This document shows positions 32,476 through 32,678 of a DNA stretch of 32,678 bases, piece after piece; position 1 is the stretch's first letter, and the number at the start of each line of letters is the position of its first letter. Made by a program: the position numbers and the translations under genes. The stretch spans positions 1 through 32,678 of the forward strand of contig JARLFX010000253.1 of NCBI GenBank assembly GCA_031296355.1, in the 5' to 3' direction. The notes beneath the pieces were generated by a model. The model searched no databases, was not told the DNA's origin, and saw nothing but the letters and a program-made list of their open reading frames with translations. This stretch comes from Acidobacteriaceae bacterium. GTDB taxonomy: Bacteria; Acidobacteriota; Terriglobia; Terriglobales; Acidobacteriaceae.

Positions 32476-32636
32476 AAGGCTATTTTAGCCATTACAGATG
32501 CATTCCCCATGACATGGAAGTCTTTTTCGCAGAGGTTGCACCTTTTGTACCGAGCATTGCGTCAAAAACTACTGCAAGCTTTGGTTTTTGGGCATAAAGT
32601 TTTATCACTGAGTTTTCGTGGCAAAGGAGCAAGCGT

Positions 32637-32678
32637 ATGCGGAACGGGAAGAAGCATCTTCAGCAAACACTTGGCAGC
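32637..32678 (+). CDS. Start of an unidentified gene, cut by window edge
   Basis: An ATG at 32637 has AAAGGAG about 8 nt upstream and opens a frame of 14 codons (MRNGKKHLQQTLGS) that runs off the right end. The strong ribosome site and basic N-terminus make a real gene likely, perhaps with a signal or membrane segment to follow, but 14 residues do not allow identification. The 161 bp between it and rmlC must hold divergent promoters. I could not pick a clear -35/-10 pair. Confidence 0.45.
   Translation, partial: MRNGKKHLQQTLGS

Noticed and set aside
23355..32550. Shared 12-mer TTGCACCTTTTG near 23370 (minus) and 32535 (plus), considered as a common promoter element
   Set aside because: Many exact 12-mer matches are expected by chance in a window this size, and neither copy has a consistent -10 partner.
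1..32678. CRISPR arrays, tRNA or rRNA genes
   Set aside because: I saw no regularly spaced repeats and no tRNA- or rRNA-like sequences on either strand.

Overview
The window looks like an accessory region of a Terriglobia-type acidobacterium. This is an inference from three things: a choice-of-anchor D/Ig-like surface protein with membrane helices near its C-terminus, frequent TTG starts with good Shine-Dalgarno sites, and a moderately high G+C. No rRNA marker is present, so the assignment is moderate. Most of the window (about 3.4-25 kb, plus 29-32.5 kb) is a Wzx/Wzy-type exopolysaccharide or O-antigen locus.

Layout. (1) 0.2-3.3 kb is a mobile-element scrap yard: a VapBC toxin-antitoxin pair, the 3' remnant of an IS21-type istB, a REP-like palindrome, a nearly complete IS3-family element (about 1226-2806) whose orfA reading frame is broken at an A7 run, and a degraded second IS3-type orfA. 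(2) 3.4-4.6 kb, minus strand, holds a Wzz-like chain-length regulator. It diverges from a plus-strand operon at 4.9-10.5 kb: gmd and fcl (GDP-L-fucose), a GT4, a GT2 and a GT-C-like membrane protein. (3) 10.5-24.9 kb is a co-directional minus-strand block. Read 5' to 3' it carries a Wzx flippase, a STELLO-family glycosyltransferase, a second Wzx flippase, a GT2, a methyltransferase, a sedoheptulose-7-P isomerase, an SDR epimerase/dehydratase, a three-domain heptose protein (guanylyltransferase + bisphosphate phosphatase + P-loop kinase), a heptose-7-P kinase, a GT4, a GT2 and a Wzy polymerase. (4) 25.0-26.0 kb carries a UspA protein and a fluoride riboswitch upstream of a CrcB/Fluc channel. 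(5) 26.0-28.9 kb holds the Ig-like surface protein and a Gfo/Idh/MocA oxidoreductase. (6) 29.0-32.5 kb is a complete dTDP-L-rhamnose set, rmlB-rmlA-rmlD converging on rmlC. A truncated gene begins at the right edge.

How the genes fit together. Three activated sugars can be made here: GDP-L-fucose, a GDP-D-glycero-D-manno-heptose (possibly modified by the adjacent SDR) and dTDP-L-rhamnose. About seven glycosyltransferases would assemble a lipid-linked repeat unit, Wzx would flip it, Wzy would polymerise it and Wzz would set the chain length. No initiating phosphoglycosyltransferase, GDP-mannose pyrophosphorylase, outer-membrane exporter or tyrosine autokinase is visible. The most unusual elements are the triple-fusion heptose enzyme with an unexplained kinase domain, the STELLO-type protein, and two palindromes that share a loop core but have unrelated arms.
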